Positions 56,761 to 64,000 of a DNA stretch of 64,000 nucleotides are shown one piece after another. The notes beneath the pieces are model-generated. The model searched no databases, was not told where the DNA came from, and was given only the letters and a program-made list of their open reading frames with translations. Within the stretch, counting starts at the first letter, position 1; each line of letters opens with the position of its first letter. The translations under genes and the position numbers were made by a program. Location of the stretch: NCBI RefSeq assembly GCF_017876625.1, contig NZ_JAGIOH010000001.1, forward strand, positions 4,361,501 through 4,425,500, in the 5' to 3' direction. This DNA comes from Streptomyces syringium (GTDB taxonomy: Bacteria > Actinomycetota > Actinomycetes > Streptomycetales > Streptomycetaceae).

Positions 56761-58608
56761 TCACTTCACGACCGTGATGCGGTCCGCCTTCGGCGGGGCC
56801 AGGGGCGAGGCCGCCGAGGAGCGCGCGGTCAGGTACGACGTGAAGGCGTCGAGATCGGACGCGCCCACCAGCTTGTTCTTGCCCTCCTTGAACGCGGGGA
56901 AGCCGTCGCCGCCGCCCGCGAGGAACTCGTTCATCGCGACGCGGTACGTCTTGCCCGGGTCGATCGCGGTGCCGTTCAGCTTCACCGACGACGCGACGAC
57001 GCGGTCCGCGCCCTGCTTGGTGAGGTCGAGCGTGTAGGTCAGGCCCCGGCTCACCTGCAAGATCTTCGGCTGCGGCTCGTTCGGGCCGCTGACCTGCTGC
57101 TGGAGGGCAGCGATGACCTGCGCGCCGGTGAGGTCGACGACGTTCATCATGTTGGTGAACGGCTGGACCGTGAACGCCTCGCCGTAGGTCACGACGCCGT
57201 CGCCCTCGGCGCCGGACGCCTTGAAGGCGAGGTCCGAGCGGATGCCGCCGGGGTTCATGAACGCGATCTGCGCGCCGCCCTTGTCGGCCGGGGCGAGCGC
57301 CTCCAGCTGGGCGTCCGTGAGCAGGTCGCCGAGCGGCTTCTCGTACGCCTCCGAGCCGCGGCCGTTGATGTCACCGGAGATGTAGCCGACCGGCTTGTTG
57401 GCGACCGGCGCCGCCAGGGTCTTCCAGCGGTCGATGAGCCGGGTCATGTCCGCGGCCTTGGGCTGCTCGCGGTCCACGACGTGGTTCGTGGCGCGGGGGC
57501 CCTTGACGCTCGTACGGACGATGTCCTTCGTCCGCCGGTCGTAGGTCAGCGTCGTGTCGGTGTAGACCCGGCCGAAGGAGGCGGCCGAGGTGACCGTGCG
57601 GGGCGCGCCCGAGGGGTCGGGGATGGTGCAGGCGTACGCCTGGTGGGTGTGGCCGGTGACGAGGGCGTCGACCTTCGGGGTCACCTTCTTGGCGATCTCG
57701 ACGATGGGGCCGGAGATGCCCGCGCCCGCGCCCGGGGTGTCGCAGTCGTAGTTGTACGAGCCGGACGCCGGCATGCCGCCCTCGTGGATGAGGGTGACGA
57801 TGGACTTCACGCCCTGGCGGTCGAGCTCCTTGGCGTACTTGTTGATCGTCTCGACCTCGTCGCGGAACTTGAGGCCCTTGACGCCCTCGGCCGTCACGAC
57901 GTCGGGGGTGCCCTCGAGGGTGAGACCGATGATGCCGATCTTCACGCCCTTGTGCTTCCACACCGTGTAGGGCTTCAGGATCGGCTTGCCGGTCTTCTCG
58001 TCGGTGACGTTCGCCGCGAGGTAGGGGAAGTCCGCGCCGCGGAACTTCTTGCCCTTCTCGAAGCAGCCCTCCTTGGGGTGGCAGCCGCCGCGCTGCATGC
58101 GCAGCAGCTCGGCGCGGCCCTCGTCGAACTCGTGGTTGCCCACCGAGGTGGCGTCCAGCTTGATCTTGTTGAGCGCCTCGATGGTCGGCTCGTCGTGGAA
58201 GAGGCCGGTCATCAGCGGGCTCGCGCCGATCATGTCGCCGGCGGCCGCGGTGATCGAGTACTCGTGGCCCTTGCGGGCCGTGCGCAGCGAGTTGGCGAGG
58301 TACTCGACGCCGCCCGCCGGTATGACCTTCTTCGTGCCGTCGGGCTGCGTCTCGGTGACGGTGCCGGAGGAGCCCTGCGGGGCCTCCAGGTTGCCGTGCA
58401 GGTCGTTGAAGGAGAGCAGCTGCACGTCGACCGTGCGGCCGTGGCGCTGCTTGCCGCTCTGCGCGCTGTCGGCGGCCACCGCGCTGTCCGCGCCCGCCGG
58501 GGCGGCGGCGGAGAGCACTCCGGCGGTGGCGGCGAGCGCGGCCGCGGTGGCGGTCAGCCGTCTGGCGAGGCGCTTCCGTGGCGGCGTCGCGTGAGGCGTC
58601 GCGGGCAT
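56761..58608 (-). CDS. Secreted 5'-nucleotidase / UDP-sugar hydrolase-type metallophosphatase
   Basis: This 615-aa exported enzyme has a signal peptide (residues about 1-41, LTATAAALAATAGVLSAAAP, cleavage near AGADS). The calcineurin-type metal domain has LLSFNDLHGNLEAP, TSVGNHEFDEG (metal His/Asp), VTLIHEGGMP and ALVTGHTHQAYAC. The 5'-nucleotidase C domain (about 400-600) has GGIRSDLAF and MNEFLAGGGDGFPAF for substrate. It releases phosphate from nucleotides outside the cell. I saw no PHO box upstream. Confidence 0.94.
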   Translation of the reverse strand: MPATPHATPPRKRLARRLTATAAALAATAGVLSAAAPAGADSAVAADSAQSGKQRHGRTVDVQLLSFNDLHGNLEAPQGSSGTVTETQPDGTKKVIPAGGVEYLANSLRTARKGHEYSITAAAGDMIGASPLMTGLFHDEPTIEALNKIKLDATSVGNHEFDEGRAELLRMQRGGCHPKEGCFEKGKKFRGADFPYLAANVTDEKTGKPILKPYTVWKHKGVKIGIIGLTLEGTPDVVTAEGVKGLKFRDEVETINKYAKELDRQGVKSIVTLIHEGGMPASGSYNYDCDTPGAGAGISGPIVEIAKKVTPKVDALVTGHTHQAYACTIPDPSGAPRTVTSAASFGRVYTDTTLTYDRRTKDIVRTSVKGPRATNHVVDREQPKAADMTRLIDRWKTLAAPVANKPVGYISGDINGRGSEAYEKPLGDLLTDAQLEALAPADKGGAQIAFMNPGGIRSDLAFKASGAEGDGVVTYGEAFTVQPFTNMMNVVDLTGAQVIAALQQQVSGPNEPQPKILQVSRGLTYTLDLTKQGADRVVASSVKLNGTAIDPGKTYRVAMNEFLAGGGDGFPAFKEGKNKLVGASDLDAFTSYLTARSSAASPLAPPKADRITVVK

Positions 58609-58812
58609 TTGTTCCCCTTTGTAATGATGTGGTGCTGTGTCGCGTTGATGTCGCGTCAGGCGGGTCGGCGGCAGCTTACGGTCAACGCGCGTAGCACGTC
58701 AGGAGGGTTGAGGTGACGAATTGGTAGCTTCGGGCGTCGGTTCGCCACCGGCCGACGGGCACGCCACGGCGTACCCCCGGTAGCCCCCCGTCCGGGTCGT
58801 AGGCTCAGGAGC

Positions 58813-59739
58813 ATGAGTGACGTGGTGGTGTACGACGCGGGCGGACCCCGGTCGGTCGAGGTCCTTGTCGAGCTGACGCCCGAGCTGGTCCGGGACGTGC
58901 TGTCGTTGGTGGCGGAGGCCGCCGACGCCGACGGCCAGCCGGCCGTCTCCGAGCAGGGCCGGCTCCAGCTGGAAGGGGCGCGGCCGGGGGTGCGGCACCT
59001 GCTGCTGCGGGACGCCGACGACGAACTCGTCGGCTACGCCCAACTGGAGGACAGCGACCCCGTGGAGGCCCCGGCGGGCGAGCTGGTCGTCCGTCCCGGC
59101 CGGCGCGGTCGCGGGCACGGCCGGGCGCTCGGGACGGCGCTGCTGGCCGAGTCGGGCAAGCGGCTGCGGGTCTGGGCGCACGGCGGGCACCCGGCCGCCC
59201 GGCACCTCGCGCAGGTGCTCGGGCTGAGCCTCTTCCGCGAGCTGCGCCAGATGCGCAGGCCGCTGGCCGGCCTCGACCTCGCGGAGCCCGTACTGCCCGA
59301 AGGCGTGAGCGTGCGGACCTTCCGGCCCGGTGAGGACGACGAGCAGTGGCTGGCGGTGAACGCCGCGGCGTTCGCGCACCACCCCGAGCAGGGCTCCCTC
59401 ACCCAGCGGGACCTGGACGACCGCAAGGCGCAGAGCTGGTTCGACCCGGAGGGCTTCTTCCTCGCGGAGAAGGACGGCCGGATCGTCGGCTTCCACTGGA
59501 CGAAGGTGCACGCCGACCAGGGGATCGGCGAGGTGTACGTGGTGGGCGTGCGGCCCGGTGCGCAGGGCGGCGGCCTCGGCCGGGCGCTGACCACGATCGG
59601 GCTGCGGCACCTGGCGGGCCAGGGCCTGCCCACGGCCATGCTCTACGTCGACGCGGACAACAAGCCCGCCGTCACCGTCTACGAGCGGCTCGGCTTCCAG
59701 GTCTACGAGACGGATCTGATGTACCGGTCGGAGAGCTGA
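58813..59739 (+). CDS. mshD: Mycothiol synthase MshD
   Basis: This 308-aa enzyme has two GNAT domains: the N-terminal half with the acetyl-CoA loop VVRPGRRGRGHGRAL, and the C-terminal half with VGVRPGAQGGGLGRALTTIG and LYVDADNKPAVTVYERLGF. It performs the last step of mycothiol synthesis, the acetylation of Cys-GlcN-inositol. Mycothiol is the major thiol of actinobacteria. TAGGCT at 58800-58805 lies 7 nt before the ATG, so it may be leaderless. It is divergent from the nucleotidase gene. Confidence 0.95.
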   Translation: MSDVVVYDAGGPRSVEVLVELTPELVRDVLSLVAEAADADGQPAVSEQGRLQLEGARPGVRHLLLRDADDELVGYAQLEDSDPVEAPAGELVVRPGRRGRGHGRALGTALLAESGKRLRVWAHGGHPAARHLAQVLGLSLFRELRQMRRPLAGLDLAEPVLPEGVSVRTFRPGEDDEQWLAVNAAAFAHHPEQGSLTQRDLDDRKAQSWFDPEGFFLAEKDGRIVGFHWTKVHADQGIGEVYVVGVRPGAQGGGLGRALTTIGLRHLAGQGLPTAMLYVDADNKPAVTVYERLGFQVYETDLMYRSES

Positions 59740-59846
59740 CCGACCGGCTCCGCAGCAGCACACGAACCGCCCTCCAGGGTCGCCCCGGGGGGCGGTTTCG
59801 CATGCCCGCCCGGCCGACGGCGGTTGACAGCGGGTCCCCCCTCCCA

Positions 59847-59880
59847 TCACCCTTTCACTAATCAAGTAGTGAAAGGGTGA
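59847..59880. promoter_or_regulatory. Perfect 14-bp-arm operator of the GntR/ABC operon
   Basis: The arms TCACCCTTTCACTA (59847-59860) and TAGTGAAAGGGTGA (59867-59880) are exact complements, separated by ATCAAG. It ends on the GTG/ATG start codons of the gntR gene and a TTGACA -35 lies at 59824-59829. Such length is unusual and points to tight autoregulation by the GntR protein. Confidence 0.88.
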
Positions 59881-60320
59881 TGCGCGTGGTCGAATTCCGC
59901 ATCGACCGGCGCAGCGGAGTCGCCACCTATCTGCAGATCGTCGTGCAGGTGAAGCAGGCACTCCGGCTGGGTCTGCTCGCTCCCGGCGACAAGCTGCCGA
60001 CGGCCAAGGAGGTCGTCGCGGCCACGGCCATCAACCCGAACACCGTCCTGAAGGCCTACCGCGAACTCGACCGCGAAGGCCTGGTCGAGCCGCGACCGGG
60101 GCTCGGGACCTTCGTGCGGCGGTCGCTGGCGCGACCCGGGGCCGCCGCGGATTCGCCGCTGCGCGCCGAGCTGGCCGACTGGGCGGGCCGGGCGCGCGCG
60201 GCCGGGCTCGACCGTGAGGACGTGGCCGCGCTGGTCGCCTCCGTGCTGGACGAGAGCTTCGGCGACCACGCGCGACCGGCAGCGCACGACGTGAACAAGG
60301 GGAACAAGGGGACCGCATGA
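59880..60320 (+). CDS. YtrA-subfamily GntR transcriptional regulator
   Basis: This regulator of about 146 aa has its GntR winged helix at residues 10-75 (YLQIVVQVKQALRLGLLAPG, LPTAKEVVAATAINPNTVLK). The short C-terminal part ends in a KGNKGTA tail, as in YtrA-type GntR proteins, which lack a large ligand-binding domain. The ATG at 59880 is the usual choice; the GTG at 59877 and the GTG at 59886 are alternatives. It is the first gene of an operon with an ABC ATPase (4-bp overlap) and two permeases. The palindrome over its start is its likely site. Confidence 0.92.
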   Translation: MRVVEFRIDRRSGVATYLQIVVQVKQALRLGLLAPGDKLPTAKEVVAATAINPNTVLKAYRELDREGLVEPRPGLGTFVRRSLARPGAAADSPLRAELADWAGRARAAGLDREDVAALVASVLDESFGDHARPAAHDVNKGNKGTA

Positions 60321-61255
60321 CCGACCTGACCTTCCATCCCGACCGGACCGCCCTCCAGGCGGTCGGCCTCGGAGTGAAGCACCGCCGCGGCTGGGCGCTG
60401 CGCGACTGCTCCTTCCGACTGCCCGCCGGGCGGATCTGCGCCCTCGTCGGACCGAACGGCGCCGGCAAGTCCACCCTGCTCTCCCTCGCGGCGGGCCTGC
60501 GGCGGCCCACCACCGGCTCGCTCACCGCCTTCGGCGCCGGGCCCACCGACCCGGCGGTCCGGCCCCGGGTGGCGTTCGTCGCCCAGGAGAAGCCGCTGTA
60601 CCCCCACTTCACCATCGCCGACACGCTGCGCCTGGGCCGCGAGCTGAACCCCGGCTGCTGGGACCAGGCCGCGGCCGAGCGGCTCGTACGGGACGGGAAC
60701 CTGCCCCTCGGCGCCCGGGTCGGCTCGCTCTCCGGCGGTCAGCGCACCCGCGTCGCCCTCGCCCTCGCCTTCGGCAAGAAGCCCGAACTCCTGTTGCTGG
60801 ACGAGCCGATGAGCGACCTCGACCCGCTCGTCCGCCACCAGATGATGGCCGCCCTCATGACCGAGGCCGCCGAGCACGCCACCACCGTCGTGATGGCCTC
60901 GCACGTCCTCGCCGAACTCGACGGCGTCTGCGACTACCTGCTGCTCATCGCCGACGGCCAGGTCCGGCTCGCGGGCGAGGTCGAGGACCTGACCGCCGCC
61001 CACACCCTGCTCGTCGGCCGCCACGAAGGCCCGGGGCTGCCGCCGGAACTGGCGGGACACACGGTGGTGGAGTCCCGTACCACCGGACGTCAGTTCAGCG
61101 CGCTCGTCCGCACCGACGGCCCGGTCGCGGGCCGCTGGGAGGCCGCCGAGCCGAGTCTGGAGGAGCTGCTCCTCGCGCATCTGCGCTCGCCCGGCGCCCC
61201 GGCGCTGCTCACGCCCAGCGCGGAGCCGCGCGCCACGGCGAAGGCGGCGGCGTGA
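60317..61255 (+). CDS. ABC transporter ATP-binding protein (YtrB-like)
   Basis: This 312-aa ATPase has Walker A GPNGAGKST (about 50-58), signature LSGGQRTR, Walker B LLLLDEPMSDLD and switch His in VMASHVLAEL. A C-terminal extension (about 220-312) is specific to this class. It overlaps the gntR gene and the first permease gene by 4 bp each, so the operon is tightly coupled. With two non-identical permeases it forms an export or bacteriocin/cell-wall-antibiotic response pump. Confidence 0.93.
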   Translation: MTDLTFHPDRTALQAVGLGVKHRRGWALRDCSFRLPAGRICALVGPNGAGKSTLLSLAAGLRRPTTGSLTAFGAGPTDPAVRPRVAFVAQEKPLYPHFTIADTLRLGRELNPGCWDQAAAERLVRDGNLPLGARVGSLSGGQRTRVALALAFGKKPELLLLDEPMSDLDPLVRHQMMAALMTEAAEHATTVVMASHVLAELDGVCDYLLLIADGQVRLAGEVEDLTAAHTLLVGRHEGPGLPPELAGHTVVESRTTGRQFSALVRTDGPVAGRWEAAEPSLEELLLAHLRSPGAPALLTPSAEPRATAKAAA

Positions 61256-62280
61256 GCACCGCCACGGCGGCGGGCGGGGCCGTCCCGCGGTCCCGGCTGC
61301 GCGGGATGACCTGGCTGGTCTGGCGGCAGCACCGGACCACCGCGTGGATCGCGCTGGGCCTGCTCGTCGTGCTCGTCGGCGCGCTGGTGTGGCTGAAGTT
61401 CGCGGGCCACGCCTACCTCGACGACCACGGCCTGCGCGCCGGGTGCGAGGGGGACGACACCTGCGGGGAGGCCGACTGGCAGGCGCTCGCCTTCTTCCGC
61501 GCCCGCTACGGCGAGACTCTTTACGAAATAGGCTGGTTGACGCAGTATCTGCCCTGGGTGGTCGGTCTGTTCGTGGCCGGCCCGATGGTGGCGCGCGAGC
61601 TGGAGAGCGGTACGTACAAGCTCGCGTGGTCGCAGTCGGCCTCGCCCCTGCGCTGGCTCGCGGCGAAGCTCGCGATACCCGCCGTGGCGGTGCTCGCCGG
61701 GTTCTCGCTGCTGTCGGCGGTCTACACCTGGACCTGGCAGTCCTTTCCCGCCGACGTGCTGATGGTCCAGCAATGGCAGTACGCGTTCGACATGATCGGC
61801 CCCGTCCCCGTCGCGCACGCCCTGCTGGCCATCGCCCTCGGTACGCTCGTCGGACTGCTGGTGATGCGCACGATCGTGGCCATGGGCGTCACCGTGGCCC
61901 TCACCGCCCTGGTGATCTGGGCACTCGACGTGTTCCGGCCGTATGTGATCAGCCCGGTGATGACGTTCTACCCCGGGCGTCCGAATCCCCCCGACAGCGC
62001 CTGGGTCGTCGAGCGCGGGGGCATCGGCCCCGGCGTCGGCCGCATCAAGTCGCTCTGGTGCGACATGGACATCTCCGACCGGCAGTGCCTGGCCAAGAAC
62101 GGCGCGACCGACTGGTACGCGGAGCTCCACCCGCGCTCGCACCTGTGGCCGATGCAGTGGGCCGAGACCGGCATCCTCGTCGGCGTCGCCGTGGTCCTGG
62201 CCGCCGCTGCCGTCTGGCTGCTGCGCCACCGTTCCCAGGCCCCGGCGGCCACCTCGCACTCACGGAAGGCGGCGGCATGA
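61252..62280 (+). CDS. ABC transporter permease 1 (ABC-2 type), tandem paralogue
   Basis: This 342-aa permease has about six TM helices, with the first (TTAWIALGLLVVLVGALVWL) after a short cytoplasmic N-terminus. An extracellular loop carries GCEGDDTCGE with two Cys. The conserved core MVARELESGTYKLAWSQSASPLRW is shared with the next gene. It overlaps the ATPase gene by 4 bp and the next permease by 4 bp. Confidence 0.9.
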   Translation: MSTATAAGGAVPRSRLRGMTWLVWRQHRTTAWIALGLLVVLVGALVWLKFAGHAYLDDHGLRAGCEGDDTCGEADWQALAFFRARYGETLYEIGWLTQYLPWVVGLFVAGPMVARELESGTYKLAWSQSASPLRWLAAKLAIPAVAVLAGFSLLSAVYTWTWQSFPADVLMVQQWQYAFDMIGPVPVAHALLAIALGTLVGLLVMRTIVAMGVTVALTALVIWALDVFRPYVISPVMTFYPGRPNPPDSAWVVERGGIGPGVGRIKSLWCDMDISDRQCLAKNGATDWYAELHPRSHLWPMQWAETGILVGVAVVLAAAAVWLLRHRSQAPAATSHSRKAAA

Positions 62281-63311
62281 CCATGACGTCGATACCCCCG
62301 ACCCGTACGGCGACCCCTGGCGGAACACCTGCCGCCACCCCGGGCGCACCCGGCGTGCGCGCCCTCGGCCGGATGATCGTCCGTCAGCACCGCACCACGG
62401 CGTGGATCGCGCTGGCGCTGTTCCTCGCCTGTGCCGGATCGCTGGTGTGGCTGCACGGTGCCATGAGCGACTTCATCGACACGCACCGGCTGCTGGCCGC
62501 CTGTGACGACGTCGACTGCGAGGGCCCGCCCGGGAAGGTCGCCGACTTCCGGTCCTCGTACGGCGATTACCTGCACTACATGGGCCTCCTGCTGGAGTTC
62601 CTGCCGGCGCTGCTCGCGGCGTTCGTCGCGGGCCCCATGGTGGCGCGCGAGCTGGAGAGCGGTACGTACAAGGTCGCGTGGTCGCAGTCGGCCTCGCCGA
62701 TGCGCTGGTTCGCGGCGAAGCTCGCGCTGCCCGCCGTGGCGGCGCTCGCCGGGGTCTCGGTGCTCGCGGCGCTCTACACCTGGTGCTGGCGGGTCGTGGG
62801 TGACCGCGAGGGCGGTGACGTGCTGCTGCCCGGCCAGGTCTGGCACCAGTCGTTCAACGCGCTCGGGCCCGCGCCCGTCGTCCTCGCCCTGGCCGGGGTG
62901 GCCGTCGGCGCGCTCGTCGGCCTGCTGGTCAAGCGCACGCTCCCGGCGATGATCATCGCCCTGTCGGGCATCGGCCTGGTGTCGACGGTGACCGCGGCCC
63001 TGCGGCAGCACCTGGTCACCCCGGTGACGACGCTGTCCGCCGACATGCCGGGCCTGCTCGGGGGCCGCACCTGGTGGTTCGAGCGCGGCATGGTCGGGCC
63101 CAGCGGCGGGCACATCGTGGAGCCCGACTGCGGTGTCGGTGTCTCGCCCGCCCAGTGCCTCCTCGACCGCGGCGCGAGCGGTTGGTACATCGAGTCCCAC
63201 CCGTACGCGCACCTCTGGCCCATGCAGTGGATCCAGGCGGGCGGGGTCACCGTGCTCGCCGTGCTTCTCGCGGCCGGCGCGTTGTGGTGGATGCGGCGCA
63301 CGCACTCCTGA
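62277..63311 (+). CDS. ABC transporter permease 2 (ABC-2 type), tandem paralogue
   Basis: This 344-aa permease is clearly a duplicate of the previous gene: MIVRQHRTTAWIALALFLAC and MVARELESGTYKVAWSQSAS match almost residue for residue, as does LWPMQW near the C-terminus. Its extracellular loop has ACDDVDCEGP, with the Cys pair kept. The two paralogues likely make a heterodimeric channel. A GC-hairpin follows about 14 bp after the stop. Confidence 0.9.
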   Translation: MTMTSIPPTRTATPGGTPAATPGAPGVRALGRMIVRQHRTTAWIALALFLACAGSLVWLHGAMSDFIDTHRLLAACDDVDCEGPPGKVADFRSSYGDYLHYMGLLLEFLPALLAAFVAGPMVARELESGTYKVAWSQSASPMRWFAAKLALPAVAALAGVSVLAALYTWCWRVVGDREGGDVLLPGQVWHQSFNALGPAPVVLALAGVAVGALVGLLVKRTLPAMIIALSGIGLVSTVTAALRQHLVTPVTTLSADMPGLLGGRTWWFERGMVGPSGGHIVEPDCGVGVSPAQCLLDRGASGWYIESHPYAHLWPMQWIQAGGVTVLAVLLAAGALWWMRRTHS

Positions 63312-63324
63312 CCGAGCGCCCCTG

Positions 63325-63360
63325 CCGTACGCCCGTACATCTCCTGGTGCGGGCGTACGG
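63325..63360 (+). terminator. Hairpin after the ABC operon
   Basis: An 11-bp stem CCGTACGCCCG (63325-63335) / CGGGCGTACGG (63350-63360) closes a 14-nt loop, 14 bp after the second permease stop, followed by a TCTTG stretch. It probably ends the operon. Confidence 0.75.
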
Positions 63361-63584
63361 TCTTGTCCGGGCCCGTCCGGCCGCCCCGCGCGGGCCGGAC
63401 GACCCCGCGGGGTAGGGTCCCGCTTTCCTGCGCGTCATGTGCGCGTTACCCATGATTCAACCGCGGTTGCGAACCTTGCCGAATGCAGCCCGCCGTGCCA
63501 CAAACCCCCGGCCGGAGACTACGCGCCGCCCCGGCACCCGTCTCCGACGAGCCCCCCGTGCCCGCGGCGCGGCACCATGGACGT
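63361..63584 (+). promoter_or_regulatory. Upstream region of ppk with weak PHO-like repeats
   Basis: This 224-bp region is expected to contain the ppk promoter. GTTACCCATGA (63445-63455) and TTCAACCGCGG (63456-63466) are two adjacent 11-nt units that resemble the PHO direct repeat but each deviates at one or two key bases, with a poorer third unit after. In Streptomyces ppk is known to be under PhoP control, so this is a plausible but weak site. Confidence 0.4.
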
Positions 63585-64000
63585 ATGAACCGGCCTCCCA
63601 GCGCTCAGGCAGCCGACGATCCGCATCCGGACCGGTCCCTGGACCCATGGGGAACGCCCCGGCCGCAGCCCTCCGTGGGTTCCCTCACGGCGCACCGGCC
63701 GCGCACGACCGCCTCCCCGGACGGGCCCGGACTGGAGCCCGACCTGGACGCCGGGCTCGACGGGTACGGCACTGAGCCCGCGGCGGGCCGGGGAGACGGC
63801 TACGAGCGCGGCCAGGCGGCGGGGGAGTACGGCGGTGAGGGCGCCGGGGCCGGTGAGGACACCGCGGAGCTGCCCCAGGGGCGCTTCCTGGACCGGGAAC
63901 GCAGCTGGCTGGCCTTCAACGAGCGGGTGCTGGAGCTGGCGGAGGACCCGGCGACGCCCCTCCTGGAGCGGGCCAACTACCTGGCGATCTTCGCCGGCAA
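63585..64000 (+). CDS. ppk: Polyphosphate kinase Ppk1 (partial, N-terminus only)
   Basis: This is the first 138 codons of polyphosphate kinase. An unusually long acidic, Gly/Pro/Asp-rich disordered N-terminus (about 1-100) precedes the PPK1 N-domain: GRFLDRERSWLAFNERVLEL and AEDPATPLLERANYLAIFAG are classic PPK1. It makes polyphosphate from ATP and links phosphate and energy stores. The rest lies beyond the edge. Confidence 0.93.
   Translation, partial: MNRPPSAQAADDPHPDRSLDPWGTPRPQPSVGSLTAHRPRTTASPDGPGLEPDLDAGLDGYGTEPAAGRGDGYERGQAAGEYGGEGAGAGEDTAELPQGRFLDRERSWLAFNERVLELAEDPATPLLERANYLAIFAG

Noticed and set aside
56761..58812. PHO box upstream of the secreted 5'-nucleotidase
   Set aside because: I looked for GTTCACC-type direct repeats in 58609-58812 and found none, though the enzyme's role in phosphate release made it attractive.
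1..64000. Insertion sequences, prophage or CRISPR array
   Set aside because: No transposase, integrase, capsid or cas gene, and no evenly spaced identical repeats. The dispersed hairpin repeats are too few and uneven to be an array.

Overview
The window is high-GC actinobacterial DNA and almost certainly a Streptomyces chromosome core segment. Streptomyces-diagnostic genes include the c-di-GMP-dependent anti-sigma factor RsiG, the nickel regulator Nur, the nitrogen regulator GlnR, mycothiol synthase MshD and an AfsR-type regulator. Many genes also start 6-7 nt after a TANNNT -10 box, the usual leaderless arrangement in this genus. Genes are dense. I saw no phage genes, insertion sequence, CRISPR array or large biosynthetic cluster. 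I read the sequence by eye; no database search was run.

Layout. 0-3.8 kb: phosphate operon pstSCAB (pstB cut by the window edge) behind a PHO box. 3.9-9.2 kb: secreted NlpC/P60 peptidase, receiver-PP2C phosphatase, an XRE/coiled-coil/DUF2516 set with a perfect palindromic operator, and a Rid-like/HxlR divergent pair. 9.4-16.3 kb: alpha/beta hydrolases, an ECF41 sigma factor with an SRPBCC protein, a MerR-PP2C fusion, and a MerR/Old Yellow Enzyme divergent pair. 16.5-22.8 kb: lipoprotein, MarR-MFS efflux, MarR/EamA divergent pair, NAD(P)-binding protein, VanJ-like phosphohydrolase. 22.9-31.5 kb: AfsR-type regulator, SDR, SoxR-box FMN reductase, Eis-like acetyltransferase, asparaginase, rsiG, dtd.

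31.7-37.2 kb, read on the minus strand: a nitrobindin-like gene, a cobalamin riboswitch, btuC-btuD-btuF, nur and ygfZ, which looks like one B12-uptake/nickel-regulation transcription unit. 37.2-46.1 kb: DsrE-like protein, DUF3099, sulfurtransferase-DUF1416 with a cysteine leader peptide, LmeA-like protein, MoaD-like protein with a membrane partner, and a heterodimeric ABC exporter. 46.3-53 kb: hydrolase, glnR (with an upstream hairpin and an overlapping 22-codon ORF), LacI regulator, HtrA-like protease, a two-component system and tRNA-Lys(CTT). 53-64 kb: a second DUF2993 protein, NmrA-like protein, a CspC-like cold-shock protein beside an RRM protein, a secreted 5'-nucleotidase, mshD, a YtrA-type GntR/ABC operon and the start of ppk.

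Two things recur. Small DNA-binding regulators sit divergent to, or in one unit with, one effector, with a visible operator between or upstream. A family of hairpin-forming intergenic repeats sits at gene ends. Phosphate (pst, ppk, secreted 5'-nucleotidase), nitrogen (glnR) and metal/B12 (nur, btu) genes are clustered. From memory of the S. coelicolor gene order, pst and ppk are close neighbours there, whereas here they lie at opposite ends of the window, which suggests an inversion.
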